From assembly GCF_050433505.1 (NCBI RefSeq), contig NZ_JBNPXC010000001.1, forward strand, positions 310,001 to 374,000: a stretch of 64,000 bases of DNA, read 5' to 3'. The position numbers and the translations under genes were made by a program. Source of the DNA: Methanobacterium_D oryzae (GTDB lineage Archaea > Methanobacteriota > Methanobacteria > Methanobacteriales > Methanobacteriaceae). Within the stretch, counting starts at the first letter, position 1, and each line of letters begins with the position of its first letter. Positions 1 through 9,183 of the stretch are shown here, piece by piece. Under the pieces are notes generated by a model. The model searched no databases. It had not been told where the DNA came from and was given only the letters and a program-made list of their open reading frames with translations.

Positions 1-844
1 CCTTACATAGCATGAATTGTCCATATAAAAAGCCCCTGTAAGGCCCAACTTCTTTATTAATAGCATTGACTGTTTCTTCCATTATTTTAACAGACTCATC
101 ATATGCTTTTTGATCTAAAAATGGAAGTAATCCCCCTTTATCAGAGTAAGATCCCATTCCTCCAGTTATAGGTCCTTCATCACCATCAAATGCATAAGGA
201 TGATCCTGAACCGCCGGCATCGGAGCAATGTTTTTCCCATCAACAAATGCTTGAACTGTAAATTCTTCTCCAATAGCTCTTTCTTCAATAACTACCTTTG
301 CATGTCCGCCCATTTTAGTATCTATTATTTCTTTTGAGTAATTTTTAGCTTCTTCAGCATCTTTTAGCTGCTCTCCCATAATCTTAACGCCTTTTCCACC
401 AGTTAAACCTACAGGCTTAATTACAACGTCTTCTCCAAAATCATCAATAAAATTACTGATATCTTCATAGTTATCAAATACTCTATAAACAAGAGATCCG
501 CCTATTTTATAATTTTCAAAGAGATTTCTCATAAAAACTTTGTCTGTTTCTATTTTAGCAGCTTCTTTTGTTGGACCTACACAACCTATACCTTCAGCTT
601 CTAAAGCATCTACAATACCCTTTTCAAGGGGCGCTTCTGGCCCAATTACTGCCATATCAATATTATTTTGAATAGCATACTTCTTTACTAATTCAATATC
701 ATTTTCACTTCCAATCTGATATTTAGATATTCTCGCTATTCCCGGATTTTTATTGCTCATAAGAGAATATAATTCCGCATTTCCTTCTATTGCCTTACAA
801 ATTGCGTGTTCCCTCGCTCCTGTTCCTACTACAAGTATTTTCAT
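1..844 (-). CDS. purD: Phosphoribosylamine-glycine ligase (GAR synthetase), 3' part cut by window edge
   Basis: Second step of purine synthesis: joins glycine to 5-phosphoribosylamine using ATP. The visible 281 residues start MKILVVGTGAREHA, the N-terminal fold of the family, followed by GPEAPLEKG and ATP-grasp signatures (KPVGLTGGKGVKI near residue 145, ITGGMGSYSDKGG near 230). The usual family length is about 430 residues, so roughly a third of the C-terminus lies left of the window. The start is ATG at 844, preceded by a strong AGGAGGA at 851-857. The glycine motif reads GTGAREHA instead of the common GGGGREHA, a conservative change. It is divergent from ilvB across an AT-rich gap that must hold both promoters. 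Confidence 0.95.
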   Translation of the reverse strand, partial: MKILVVGTGAREHAICKAIEGNAELYSLMSNKNPGIARISKYQIGSENDIELVKKYAIQNNIDMAVIGPEAPLEKGIVDALEAEGIGCVGPTKEAAKIETDKVFMRNLFENYKIGGSLVYRVFDNYEDISNFIDDFGEDVVIKPVGLTGGKGVKIMGEQLKDAEEAKNYSKEIIDTKMGGHAKVVIEERAIGEEFTVQAFVDGKNIAPMPAVQDHPYAFDGDEGPITGGMGSYSDKGGLLPFLDQKAYDESVKIMEETVNAINKEVGPYRGFLYGQFMLCK

Positions 845-1028
845 ATAAAATCCTCCTAAAAAATGTAAAAGATAGATATTGATATTTATAAATTTTATCT
901 CACGAATATTTGTTTTTTATTATATGATTTTAAATATGCCACCAATCAATATATATTCTAACGAAATAGATATTAGATTACTTTAATTAATAAAAAAATA
1001 TATGAAAAATTAAAATTAAGGTGTTTTT

Positions 1029-2759
1029 ATGAGAGGCGGCGAAGCGCTAATTAAATCGCTACAAGAACAGGGAGTAGACATTGTATTCGGTTATCCAGGA
1101 GGACAGGTTCTTCCTTTATACGATATGATTTACGATTCAGACCTAAGACACATTTTAGTAAGACATGAACAGTGTGCAGCTCATGCTGCAGACGGATATG
1201 CGAGAGCATCAGGAAAAGTAGGCGTATGTATTTCAACATCAGGGCCAGGAGCTACAAACTTGGTAACTGGAATTGCAACAGCCTATATGGATTCATCACC
1301 TATTGTAGCTATTGCTGGGCAAGTTCCATCATGGCTCATTGGTAATGATGCATTCCAGGAAGTGGATACCATTGGAATGACAATGCCAATTACAAAACAC
1401 AACTTCCAGCCATTAACAGCCGAAGAAATACCTGAAACAATCAAATCATCATTTTACATTGCAGGAACTGGACGACCAGGTCCTGTAGTCATAGATTTAA
1501 CAAAAGATGCTCAGGAACAGGAATTAGAATTTAAAGGCGACTTTAAAATCAATTTAACTGGTTACAAACCAACACGAAAAGGCCATCCATTACAGATTAA
1601 AAGAGCTGCAAATTTAATTCAAGGAGCTAAAAAGCCAGTTATACTTGCAGGAGGAGGTGTAATCTCATCAAGTTCTTCCAAAGAACTTATAAATCTAGCA
1701 GAACTTATAAGTGCACCAGTAACCACAACACTCCTTGGTAAAGGATGTTTCCCTGAAGATCATGAACTTGCACTTGGAATGCTTGGAATGCATGGTAGAA
1801 GACCTGCTAATTTTGCAGTAGATGATTGTGACTGCCTTATTGCTGTTGGTTGCAGATTTTCAGATAGAACAACTGGAAAAGTAGATGAATTTGCAAAGAA
1901 TGCTAAAGTAATCCATATAGATATCGATCCAGCTGAAATAGGCAAAAATATAGAAGTAGATATTCCAATTGTTGGAGATGCCAAGATCGTTTTATCAAAT
2001 CTCGTAAAAGCAATCTCTCAATCCAGAGCATCACCCCAAAATGGAAAATGGAAAAATTATCTTAAAAAATTTAAAATGTCCAGTATCCCTAAAACTTCCT
2101 TTGATAATATTCCATTAAAACCACAGCAAGTTATGAAAGAAATAATGGAAGCCGTTGATGAAGATACAATTATGACAACTGATGTTGGGCAAAATCAGAT
2201 GTGGATGGCTCATTATTATCTTTCCAGGAAACCAAGAACATTTTTATCCTCAGGAGGACTTGGAACAATGGGATTCGGATTCCCTGCAGCAATGGGTGCA
2301 AAAGTTGCAATGCCTGAAAGCGATGTTGTTGCTGTTTGCGGAGATGGTGGATTCTTAATGGTATCACAGGACCTTGCAACCATAAAAGAATACGATATCC
2401 CAATAGTAGTCTGTGTTTTAGATAACCGCTATCTGGGAATGGTTGCACAATGGCAAAACCTCTTTTATGAGAAACGTTTCTCACATACTCACTTAGGAGA
2501 AGTTCCAGACTTTGTAAAGCTTGCAGAAGCATTTGGAGTTAATGCAGAACGTGTAGAAAGACCTGGAGAAATGCGCGAAACCCTTAAAAACGCCCTTAAT
2601 TCAGGAGAACCTACATTAATCGATATCACTATTGACCCTGAAGAAATTCTCCCAATGGTACCTCCAGGATGCGGACTTACAGAGATGGTAGGAGAATATA
2701 AAGTAGAGGCAATGGAAGGAGTAATTTATCCAGAAGAAGAAGAGAAGGCAGGTGATTAA
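1029..2759 (+). CDS. ilvB: Acetolactate synthase, large (catalytic) subunit
   Basis: Thiamine diphosphate enzyme that condenses two pyruvates, or pyruvate and 2-oxobutyrate, at the first common step of valine, leucine and isoleucine synthesis. At 576 residues it has the normal length. N-terminal PYR domain: FGYPGGQVLPLYD and the cofactor-activating glutamate in RHEQCAAHAADGYAR. Central domain about 190-330. C-terminal PP domain: SGGLGTMGFGFPAAMGAK and the Mg-ThDP motif GDGGFLMVSQDLA...LDNRYLG. The gene overlaps or abuts ilvN, so the two subunits should be co-translated. ilvC follows on the same strand after 232 bases with its own leader. Confidence 0.97.
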   Translation: MRGGEALIKSLQEQGVDIVFGYPGGQVLPLYDMIYDSDLRHILVRHEQCAAHAADGYARASGKVGVCISTSGPGATNLVTGIATAYMDSSPIVAIAGQVPSWLIGNDAFQEVDTIGMTMPITKHNFQPLTAEEIPETIKSSFYIAGTGRPGPVVIDLTKDAQEQELEFKGDFKINLTGYKPTRKGHPLQIKRAANLIQGAKKPVILAGGGVISSSSSKELINLAELISAPVTTTLLGKGCFPEDHELALGMLGMHGRRPANFAVDDCDCLIAVGCRFSDRTTGKVDEFAKNAKVIHIDIDPAEIGKNIEVDIPIVGDAKIVLSNLVKAISQSRASPQNGKWKNYLKKFKMSSIPKTSFDNIPLKPQQVMKEIMEAVDEDTIMTTDVGQNQMWMAHYYLSRKPRTFLSSGGLGTMGFGFPAAMGAKVAMPESDVVAVCGDGGFLMVSQDLATIKEYDIPIVVCVLDNRYLGMVAQWQNLFYEKRFSHTHLGEVPDFVKLAEAFGVNAERVERPGEMRETLKNALNSGEPTLIDITIDPEEILPMVPPGCGLTEMVGEYKVEAMEGVIYPEEEEKAGD

Positions 2760-2760
2760 A

Positions 2761-3261
2761 ATGGAAGAACAGAGAACCCATATAATAAGTGCACTTGTAC
2801 TTCACAAGCCTGGTGTCCTTCAAAGAGTTGCAGGACTCTTTACAAGAAGAGGATTTAACATAGAAAGCATTACTGTAGGGACTTCTGAACAGGAAGGCAT
2901 TGCCAGAATGACTATAATGGCAAAAGGAGATGGAAAAGTCCTGGAACAGATTACAAAACAGTTGAATAAGCTTATAGAAGTCATTAAAGTAAGGGATCTT
3001 GAAGTAGAAAAAACTGTTAAAAGAGAACTTTGCTTGATTAAAGTTCATTCCCCCACAGAAAAAATTAGATCTGAAGTAATTCAATATGTTAATATATTCA
3101 GAGGCAGAGTAATTGATGTAAGTCCTGAAACATTGACTGTTGAAATTACAGGTGAATCTGATAAGATTGATGCGCTTATTGATCTTGTTAAAACCTTTGG
3201 AATCAAAGAGATTGCAAGAACAGGTCCTACAGCAATGTCAAGAGGTATTAAAACTATTTAA
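2761..3261 (+). CDS. ilvN: Acetolactate synthase, small regulatory subunit
   Basis: Regulatory partner of IlvB; binds branched-chain amino acids (usually valine) for feedback inhibition. An N-terminal ACT domain covers about residues 5-75 (ISALVLHKPGVLQRVAGLF, RGFNIESITVG) and an ALS small-subunit C-terminal domain follows (LCLIKVH, VIQYVNIFRGRVIDVS). I chose ATG 2761 because AGGTGAT sits 4 bases upstream, inside the last codons of ilvB. A GTG at 2752 in the same frame would add three residues but overlap that site. Length 166 residues is typical. Confidence 0.95.
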   Translation: MEEQRTHIISALVLHKPGVLQRVAGLFTRRGFNIESITVGTSEQEGIARMTIMAKGDGKVLEQITKQLNKLIEVIKVRDLEVEKTVKRELCLIKVHSPTEKIRSEVIQYVNIFRGRVIDVSPETLTVEITGESDKIDALIDLVKTFGIKEIARTGPTAMSRGIKTI

Positions 3262-3431
3262 ACCTCTTTTTTATTTTAATTTAATTTAATAGTATCAAAA
3301 TAAACATGTTTTAGATATAAACTCATTAATTTTTATTTCATGATAAAATTTATAAATCCACGAAGAAAATATCTAAACAGAATTAATTTTTACCTCATCA
3401 TGATCGGTAAATTTTATTTAATTAAAGTTAT

Positions 3432-3493
3432 TTGGAGTTGAGAAAAATCGAAGATTTTTCGAACCCCGAAATCAAAGATTCTGGAGGCATTAA
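3432..3493 (+). promoter_or_regulatory. Structured leader of ilvC, shared with lysA; hairpin can mask the Shine-Dalgarno
   Basis: Directly visible: GAAAAATC-GAA-GATTTTTC (3442-3460) is a perfect 8-bp hairpin with a triloop. It is followed by GAACCCC and a second weak hairpin, AATC-AAA-GATT, flanked by CCCC on the left and the Shine-Dalgarno GGAGG (3483-3487) on the right, so the SD can pair with CCCC. A TATA-like AATTTTATTTA lies at about 3410-3420, putting transcription start near the beginning of the element. The lysA leader (50590-50699, minus strand) has the same blocks in the same order. A regulatory role is inference; a dispersed repeat that donates an SD is the alternative. Confidence 0.5.
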
Positions 3494-4480
3494 ATGAATA
3501 TACATTATGAAAAAGACGTAGATTTAGACGTTTTAAAGGATAAAACAGTCGCAGTTATAGGTTACGGGAGTCAAGGAATGGCACAAGCCCGAAACATGCA
3601 TGAAAGCGGATTAAATGTTGTTGTAGGGCTTAGAAAAGGTAGTTCATCTGAAGAATTAGCAAAAAGTCATGGATTAGAAGTTTTACCAGTTGAAGAAGCA
3701 GCAAAAAAAGCAGATGTTATCCACATATTAATCCCTGATGAAATCCAGGCAGCAGTATATGAAAACTCAATTAAAGACAACTTAGAAGAAGGTAACACCC
3801 TAACATTCTCACATGGATATAATATACACTACGGTTACATTAAACCACCTGAAAATGTTAATGTAGCAATGGTAGCTCCAAAAGCACCTGGTGCAACTGT
3901 TAGAAGAGAATACGAAGAAGGATTTGGAGTTCCTGGACTTGTAGCTGTTGAACAGGACTTTACAGGAAATGCAAAAGAAATTGTTCTTGCAATGGCTAAA
4001 GGATCAGGACTTACAAGAGCTGGCGTACTTGAAACAACCTTTAAAGAAGAAACAGAAACTGATTTATTCGGTGAACAGGCAGTACTTTGTGGAGGAGCAA
4101 CAGAACTTATAAAAGCAGGTTTTGAAACACTTGTTGAAGCAGGATACCAGCCAGAAATCGCATACTTTGAAACATGCCACGAGTTAAAACTTATAATTGA
4201 CCTCATATACCAGAAAGGATTTGCTGGAATGTGGGATAACGTAAGTAACACCGCAGAATTCGGTGGACTCACAAGAAGAGAAAGAGTAATCACAGAAGAA
4301 TCCAGAAAATCCATGAAAGAAATATTAAAAGAAATCCAAAAGGGCGAGTTTACCAAAGAATGGACTCTTGAAAACCAGGCAGGAGCACCAAGTCTTAACA
4401 GAACCAGAGAAATGGAATCCGAACTTCAAATTGAAGAAGTTGGTACAAAACTCAGGAAGCTTTGTGGATTACAAAAATAA
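3494..4480 (+). CDS. ilvC: Ketol-acid reductoisomerase (NAD(P)+)
   Basis: Second step of branched-chain amino acid synthesis: isomerises and reduces acetolactate or acetohydroxybutyrate. Class I enzyme of 328 residues. The nucleotide site is VIGYGSQGMAQARNMHESG near residue 20; VAPKAPG is near 130. Mg ligands are the acidic residues of TDLFGEQAVLCGG (about 190) and of ETCHELKLIIDLIY (about 225). ATG 3494 is preceded by GGAGG at 3483-3487, itself inside the leader hairpin described separately. It is the last gene of the ilvBN-ilvC block. A poly-T tract follows the stop codon. Confidence 0.97.
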   Translation: MNIHYEKDVDLDVLKDKTVAVIGYGSQGMAQARNMHESGLNVVVGLRKGSSSEELAKSHGLEVLPVEEAAKKADVIHILIPDEIQAAVYENSIKDNLEEGNTLTFSHGYNIHYGYIKPPENVNVAMVAPKAPGATVRREYEEGFGVPGLVAVEQDFTGNAKEIVLAMAKGSGLTRAGVLETTFKEETETDLFGEQAVLCGGATELIKAGFETLVEAGYQPEIAYFETCHELKLIIDLIYQKGFAGMWDNVSNTAEFGGLTRRERVITEESRKSMKEILKEIQKGEFTKEWTLENQAGAPSLNRTREMESELQIEEVGTKLRKLCGLQK

Positions 4481-4545
4481 TCCTCTTCTTTTTTTTAAAT
4501 TTTAAAAAATTATTTATTATTTTATAATTGCATAAAGGTGAATCC

Positions 4546-5541
4546 ATGGTATTTGTTGGAATGGATCATGGGACCACAGGAGTCTCTTTTACCATCATTG
4601 ATGATGAAATAACTCATTTTAAGATATCCCGGGAAGATTCTTCTTCAGGAAAAGTTTCTGCAATAGAAGAACTATCTAAAAAAGTTAATTTTAAATCCAT
4701 TGACTTAATGGCTATAACTTATGCTATGGGAGATGCGCTTAACGCTATAACTCCCATTGAAAAAGTTGAAAATCGTGGGATCATCGCCATGGGCGGTGCT
4801 GGTAAAGTAACTGGCGGCGGAACAGCAGTCTATGATGAAATTGCAAATTCAGGCATTCCTACTGTTGTAATACCCGGAATTCATAAAACAACTCCCTGCC
4901 TTGATGAAAGATTTAAAGCAGCTTATTCTCATCTTGCAAGCTCTGAAAAAGTGAGTATTTGTTATAATGCATATCTTGAAACTGGATTTCAAAATATGAT
5001 TGTTTCAGATATAAGTTCCAACACTGTAACCATGCTAATTGAAGATGGCGAAATTAAGGGGGCAATGGATGCTTGTATAGGTGCTATGGGCATTATTCAT
5101 GGCCCACTTGACCTTGAAATGATAAGAGATATTGATGAGGGGCTTAAAACTGCTAATGAATGCTTTTCACATGCTGGAGCAGTTAAAATAGCTGATATTG
5201 ACACAAAAGTTAGCAAAGCAAAGGATGAAATTATAAAAAATTATCTAAATGGCGATGAAAAAGCTAAATTAGCGTTTGACACCATGATCATGACCATAGT
5301 AATGGAAATTTACGGATTAGCAGGAATTGCTGAAAATAAGATTGATGGAATTGTATTAACAGGCTCTACTGGCTCAATGAAAGAACCAATTAATGTATTT
5401 GGCGCTATTAAAAAACAAGTTGAAGATATTGCCCCAGTTATAAGACTTGGGGAAAGATCAGGCTCTCTTGGAAGTGCCCAAATAGCAAAAGCTACTTTTG
5501 ATGGTGAAAAGAATATTTTAGGTATTCCTATTATCTATTAA
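4546..5541 (+). CDS. Methanogenesis marker protein 12 (UPF0285 family)
   Basis: A 331-residue protein of the ASKHA (sugar kinase/actin/Hsp70-like) type, known from methanogens as marker 12; its biochemical role is not established. The start MVFVGMDHGTTGVSFTI carries the phosphate-1-like loop of that fold. MGGAGKVTGGGTAVYD lies near residue 85, and LTGSTGSMKEPINVFG with ERSGSLGSAQIAKA near the C-terminus. I chose ATG 4546 because AAGGTGA lies 4 bases upstream; an upstream TTG (4528) would include the SD itself. The gene ends one base before the convergent DUF2098 gene. Confidence 0.88.
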   Translation: MVFVGMDHGTTGVSFTIIDDEITHFKISREDSSSGKVSAIEELSKKVNFKSIDLMAITYAMGDALNAITPIEKVENRGIIAMGGAGKVTGGGTAVYDEIANSGIPTVVIPGIHKTTPCLDERFKAAYSHLASSEKVSICYNAYLETGFQNMIVSDISSNTVTMLIEDGEIKGAMDACIGAMGIIHGPLDLEMIRDIDEGLKTANECFSHAGAVKIADIDTKVSKAKDEIIKNYLNGDEKAKLAFDTMIMTIVMEIYGLAGIAENKIDGIVLTGSTGSMKEPINVFGAIKKQVEDIAPVIRLGERSGSLGSAQIAKATFDGEKNILGIPIIY

Positions 5542-5835
5542 CTAACCACCACCAATACCAGGTCCATCATTAGTGTCAGAAATTACAACTGGAATTTCAA
5601 CTTCAAATCCCGTTTTCTTTATTTTTTGCTTTTTACTTAATTTAACATAATCCTCTTTGCCTTCTATAATTTCAACATAATCACTTCTATAATAAAGACG
5701 AGTAGTGTCTATTTTTATCCAAAAAACACCATTTTTAGAAATTATTTTTTCAATCTTCCCAATTGTATGGGTTCCGATATATTTAACTTTTAAACCTTCA
5801 TTGATTTTTTGTCCTTTTGAATCTAAGGCCTCCAT
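5542..5835 (-). CDS. DUF2098 family protein
   Basis: A 97-residue protein of a family found almost only in methanogens. The conserved core is a small beta-rich domain (YIGTHTIGKIEKI, VFWIKIDTTRLYYRSDYVEII) that resembles an SH3-like barrel. The C-terminal tail DTNDGPGIGGG is glycine-rich and probably disordered. Function is unknown. It ends directly against the stop of marker 12 on the other strand. Weak spacing to surE upstream (54 bases) would allow co-transcription from surE. Confidence 0.75.
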   Translation of the reverse strand: MEALDSKGQKINEGLKVKYIGTHTIGKIEKIISKNGVFWIKIDTTRLYYRSDYVEIIEGKEDYVKLSKKQKIKKTGFEVEIPVVISDTNDGPGIGGG

Positions 5836-5889
5836 TAAACCACTTTTTAGTTTTTCATTTCTAATTAAGTTAAAAAATTAAATTCCTAC

Positions 5890-6666
5890 TTAATCAAGCC
5901 AATTTTTCATTGAATCCAAATTAGACGTACAGTCAAGTGATATTGGTGTTATAGTTGGACAGCTACAACTTCTAAGAGTATATACATCTGTTCCTTCTTC
6001 ATCTAATTCAATTGGGTCTCCATCAATCCAGTAATATTCTCTTCCCCTTGGATCAAATCTCTTTTGTATATGAATGGAATACATTCTTTTTCCAAGCCTT
6101 GTTAATTTGACTTCATGGCTTTCTGGGTGAGAAGGAATATTAACATTTAAAAAATCAACTCCATCCGGAAGACCTTTTTTTATGATCTTCTCTGAAAGTT
6201 CTTTTGTGATTTTTTGGGCAAAATCGAGATCAATATCTACATGTCCATCATGGAATTTAATGTCATCCCTTGTTACCTGGAGTGAAATAGAAAGTGCAGG
6301 CACTCCATTGGATGCTGCTTCCATTGCAGCTCCGATTGTACCTGAAGTTGTAAGCTCGGCCATCCCAAGGTTTTCACCGATATTTATACCAGAAATAACT
6401 AAATCTGGTTTTTCATCCATTATTTCATACATTCCAAGTATTAGTGCATCTGTTGGTGTCCCTGAAACTGAGTATGCTTCACTTCCATCTAATAGTTTTG
6501 AGGAAGTGACTCTGATTGGCTCAAAAAGTGTTAATGCATGACCTATTCCACTTTGTTGCATTGCTGGTGCTACGACACTAGTATAACCAAGCCCTTTAAC
6601 AGCATTCTTTGCAGCAACAATCCCTGATGAATTTACTCCGTCGTCATTAGTTATCAAAATTCGCAT
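5890..6666 (-). CDS. surE: 5'/3'-nucleotidase SurE
   Basis: Metal-dependent phosphatase that removes phosphate from nucleoside monophosphates. At 258 residues it has the family length. The N-terminus MRILITNDDGVNSSGI has the two metal-binding aspartates; QQSGIGHAL (about 40) has the conserved serine; SGINIGENLG (about 95) has the metal-binding asparagine. VSGTPTDALILGMYEI is the substrate-side signature. The C-terminus has the dimerising tail and an insertion rich in Tyr/Asp (EYYWIDGDPIELDEEGTDVY). Start ATG at 6666. Confidence 0.95.
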   Translation of the reverse strand: MRILITNDDGVNSSGIVAAKNAVKGLGYTSVVAPAMQQSGIGHALTLFEPIRVTSSKLLDGSEAYSVSGTPTDALILGMYEIMDEKPDLVISGINIGENLGMAELTTSGTIGAAMEAASNGVPALSISLQVTRDDIKFHDGHVDIDLDFAQKITKELSEKIIKKGLPDGVDFLNVNIPSHPESHEVKLTRLGKRMYSIHIQKRFDPRGREYYWIDGDPIELDEEGTDVYTLRSCSCPTITPISLDCTSNLDSMKNWLD

Positions 6667-6828
6667 ATAGACATTTTATATTTTGACCTTCAAAAAGTTT
6701 ACTGGAATGATATAAAAACTAATTCTTTTATCGGTAAAAGTAAATACTATATTAACTAATGACAATGTAGAATATAAGATCAGTAACTATATTCATGTTA
6801 ATATCTCCTATTCTAGAGGGTGAGGGCA

Positions 6829-7599
6829 TTGGAAAAAAATAGATTAGTCGACTTTGTAGCTAAAATCATGGAAAAGTCAGGATTTAAAGTTCATAAATAC
6901 TTTAAAACATCCAAGCATCTTGTAGATATATATGGAGTTTTACCTACTGTTTTAGGAGATATGAGTGTAGTAGTAGCATGTAAAAACTATGAGGAAAGAT
7001 GGAAAGTTGGTTTAGATGTGATTAAAGAAATGGAAATGGTAGCAAAAACCCTTAAAGCATCTAAAGTTGTTATAATTACTACATCTACTTTTTCACCCAA
7101 TGCAACAAGTTATGCCAAAGGTAGAAATGTTAAACTCATAGATAAAGACGAGCTAATGGATATTGCCAAATCCTTTTCTAATAAGAATATAGAAAGTTAT
7201 GAAGTTCCTGATGAAGAATTTGAAGATGATGAAGATTATCCCACCTCTTTTGGATCAAATAATGTAGGTTCTCTTTTAAGTTCTGGCAGAAAAGGTTCAC
7301 TTTCTGGAAGAGGAAGAAAAGAAAATAGTTCATTTAACAAGCTTAAAACTTGGACTAAAGTTATATTAAGCAGCACTGCTGCACTTATTTTAATTGTACT
7401 TGCAATTTCTGCCCTTTTAACATACATTGTAGCCCCTTCTAAAGCACTTTTAGGCATTTTAAGGATTTTATTTGCCGCAGTTTTATCCTATGGTATAGTG
7501 ATGGCTGTAGAAAGGGATTTAACTGTTACATTAATAAAAGGATCTACAGTATTCTTCGTTTCATTATTGATTTATGTGGCTATAATCATATTTACCTGA
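6829..7599 (+). CDS. Mrr-like restriction endonuclease-fold protein with C-terminal membrane anchor
   Basis: About 256 residues. Residues 1-110 look like an Mrr-type PD-(D/E)xK domain: GFKVHKYFKTSKHLVDIYGV, then VVVACKNY and the lysine-rich core. In Mrr enzymes the last motif is normally QxK or ExK; here it is A-C-K, so catalysis is doubtful. Residues about 125-160 are acidic then Ser/Gly/Arg-rich, and two hydrophobic helices lie at about 165-195 and 200-250, so the nuclease-like head should face the cytoplasm from the membrane. I chose TTG 6829 because GAGGGTGAGG precedes it; GTG 6820 is the alternative. Function unknown. Confidence 0.65.
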   Translation: MEKNRLVDFVAKIMEKSGFKVHKYFKTSKHLVDIYGVLPTVLGDMSVVVACKNYEERWKVGLDVIKEMEMVAKTLKASKVVIITTSTFSPNATSYAKGRNVKLIDKDELMDIAKSFSNKNIESYEVPDEEFEDDEDYPTSFGSNNVGSLLSSGRKGSLSGRGRKENSSFNKLKTWTKVILSSTAALILIVLAISALLTYIVAPSKALLGILRILFAAVLSYGIVMAVERDLTVTLIKGSTVFFVSLLIYVAIIIFT

Positions 7600-7768
7600 T
7601 CTAAAAAAACTAAATTTTAATTTTTAATGGTTAAACCAAATATTACTTTAAACTAGATTAAATCTAATTTATTTTTAAAACCTATTTCAAGTAGATAAAA
7701 ATATCTAAAACAAGTTAAAAGAATATTAAATAAAAATTAGTTAATATAAAAACAATAATGCATTTTAG

Positions 7769-7841
<73 letters not shown>

Positions 7842-7868
7842 AGTCAGTATTTTTGAGTATTGGTGAGC

Positions 7869-7886
7869 AGTATATATAAACTTTTC
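7869..7886 (-). promoter_or_regulatory. BRE/TATA promoter of tRNA-Val
   Basis: On the minus strand, AGAAAAGTTTATATATACTG is an almost ideal archaeal BRE (AAAAG) plus TATA box (TTTATATATA). Its centre lies about 34 bases before the tRNA 5' end, which predicts a transcription start about 8-10 bases upstream of the mature tRNA. Confidence 0.7.
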
Positions 7887-8054
7887 TAATTCTATTTAAA
7901 ATAAAAACTGAATTTTTATAACACTCTATCTCATTATATAATATAAATAAATATTTCCAATATCGAAATATTAAATTTAATAGTCTAAATATGAATTTAG
8001 AAGTAATAAATGATTATTTATATCTATAAAGCTAAGTAAAAAAGAGGAGTTTCT

Positions 8055-8978
8055 ATGGCTTTTGATGAAAATGGAAAAATATGGTTTAATGGAGAATTCG
8101 TTAACTGGAAAGAAGCAAACATACATGTTCTATCTCACGTTGTTCACTACGGCTCAAGCGTATTTGAAGGTATAAGATGCTATAATACCAAAAATGGCCC
8201 TGCTATTTTCCGTTTGCAAGAGCATGTTGAAAGATTGTTTGATTCTGGAAAAATCTACAGAATGGAAATCCCATATACTGTAGATGAAATCTGTGATGCT
8301 ATAATTGAAACTGTTAAAGTTAATAATTTAAAAGATTGCTACATAAGACCTGTTGTTTTTAGAGGTTATAAAGAATTAGGTGTTTATCCCTTGAATTGTC
8401 CACTGGATACTGTTATTGCTGCATGGGAATGGGGAAAATATCTTGGTGAAGAAGCCCTTGAAAATGGTGTTGATTTAGGTGTTTCCACATGGAGGCGAAT
8501 GGCACCAAATACACTTCCTAATATGGCCAAGGCAGGAGCTAACTATATGAATTCTCAACTTGCAAAGATGGAATCTGTCTTGAATGGTTTTGATGAAGCA
8601 ATAATGATGGATTATAGTGGAAGTGTAAGTGAAGGAAGTGGAGAAAACATATTTTTAATTAAAGATGATGTGTTATACACCCCTCACTCAGCATTATCAA
8701 TACTTTCTGGGATCACAAGGGATTCTGTAATTAAATTGGCTGAAGAAGAAGGGCTTAAAGTAAAAGACGAAGCAATACCACGAGAAATGCTATATCTTGC
8801 AGATGAAATCTTCTTAACAGGTACAGCCGCCGAAATCACCCCAGTTAGATCTATTGATAAAATCACAATTGGAACTGGAAAAAGAGGTCTGATAACAGAA
8901 AAATTACAGAAAAAATTCTTTAATATAATTGAAGGCTCTGAAAAAGATAAATATGGATGGTTGACTTTTGTGGAATAA
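8055..8978 (+). CDS. ilvE: Branched-chain amino acid aminotransferase
   Basis: PLP enzyme of fold type IV that makes valine, leucine and isoleucine from their oxo acids with glutamate. 307 residues. Visible signatures: HYGSSVFEGIRCY (about 35), YIRPVVFRGYKELGV (about 100), PLP lysine in NMAKAGANYMNSQLA (about 160), and SGENIFLIKDDVLYTP (about 200). AGAGGAG lies 7 bases before the ATG. The gene stands alone between tRNA-Val and uppP, but completes the branched-chain pathway with ilvBNC 4 kb upstream. Confidence 0.95.
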   Translation: MAFDENGKIWFNGEFVNWKEANIHVLSHVVHYGSSVFEGIRCYNTKNGPAIFRLQEHVERLFDSGKIYRMEIPYTVDEICDAIIETVKVNNLKDCYIRPVVFRGYKELGVYPLNCPLDTVIAAWEWGKYLGEEALENGVDLGVSTWRRMAPNTLPNMAKAGANYMNSQLAKMESVLNGFDEAIMMDYSGSVSEGSGENIFLIKDDVLYTPHSALSILSGITRDSVIKLAEEEGLKVKDEAIPREMLYLADEIFLTGTAAEITPVRSIDKITIGTGKRGLITEKLQKKFFNIIEGSEKDKYGWLTFVE

Positions 8979-9022
8979 TTTTTTTCTTTAATTATTTTTT
9001 TGGAAGTTTTAAGTTATAAGAC

Positions 9023-9045
9023 ATAAGTTATTAGTTATAACTTAT
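9023..9045. repeat. AT-rich inverted repeat downstream of ilvE
   Basis: ATAAGTTAT and ATAACTTAT form perfect 9-bp arms around a 5-base spacer, 45 bases after the ilvE stop; a partial copy (AAGTTATAAG) lies just upstream. It could mark a transcript end or a binding site; the sequence alone does not decide. Confidence 0.3.
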
Positions 9046-9183
9046 AATTAGTCAAGTTTTAAATATCACCATAATTAAAGAATAAAGGGTAAAACGAATT
9101 ACACATTAAAATTAAGATTTAGCTTAAAATTTATTATAATCTGATTTTAACTGATATAAATCAATAAACATTTGGTGAAATTA

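Noticed and set aside
2752..2760. GTG 2752 as the start of ilvN
   Set aside because: It lies in the Shine-Dalgarno that serves ATG 2761, and the family starts at the later codon.
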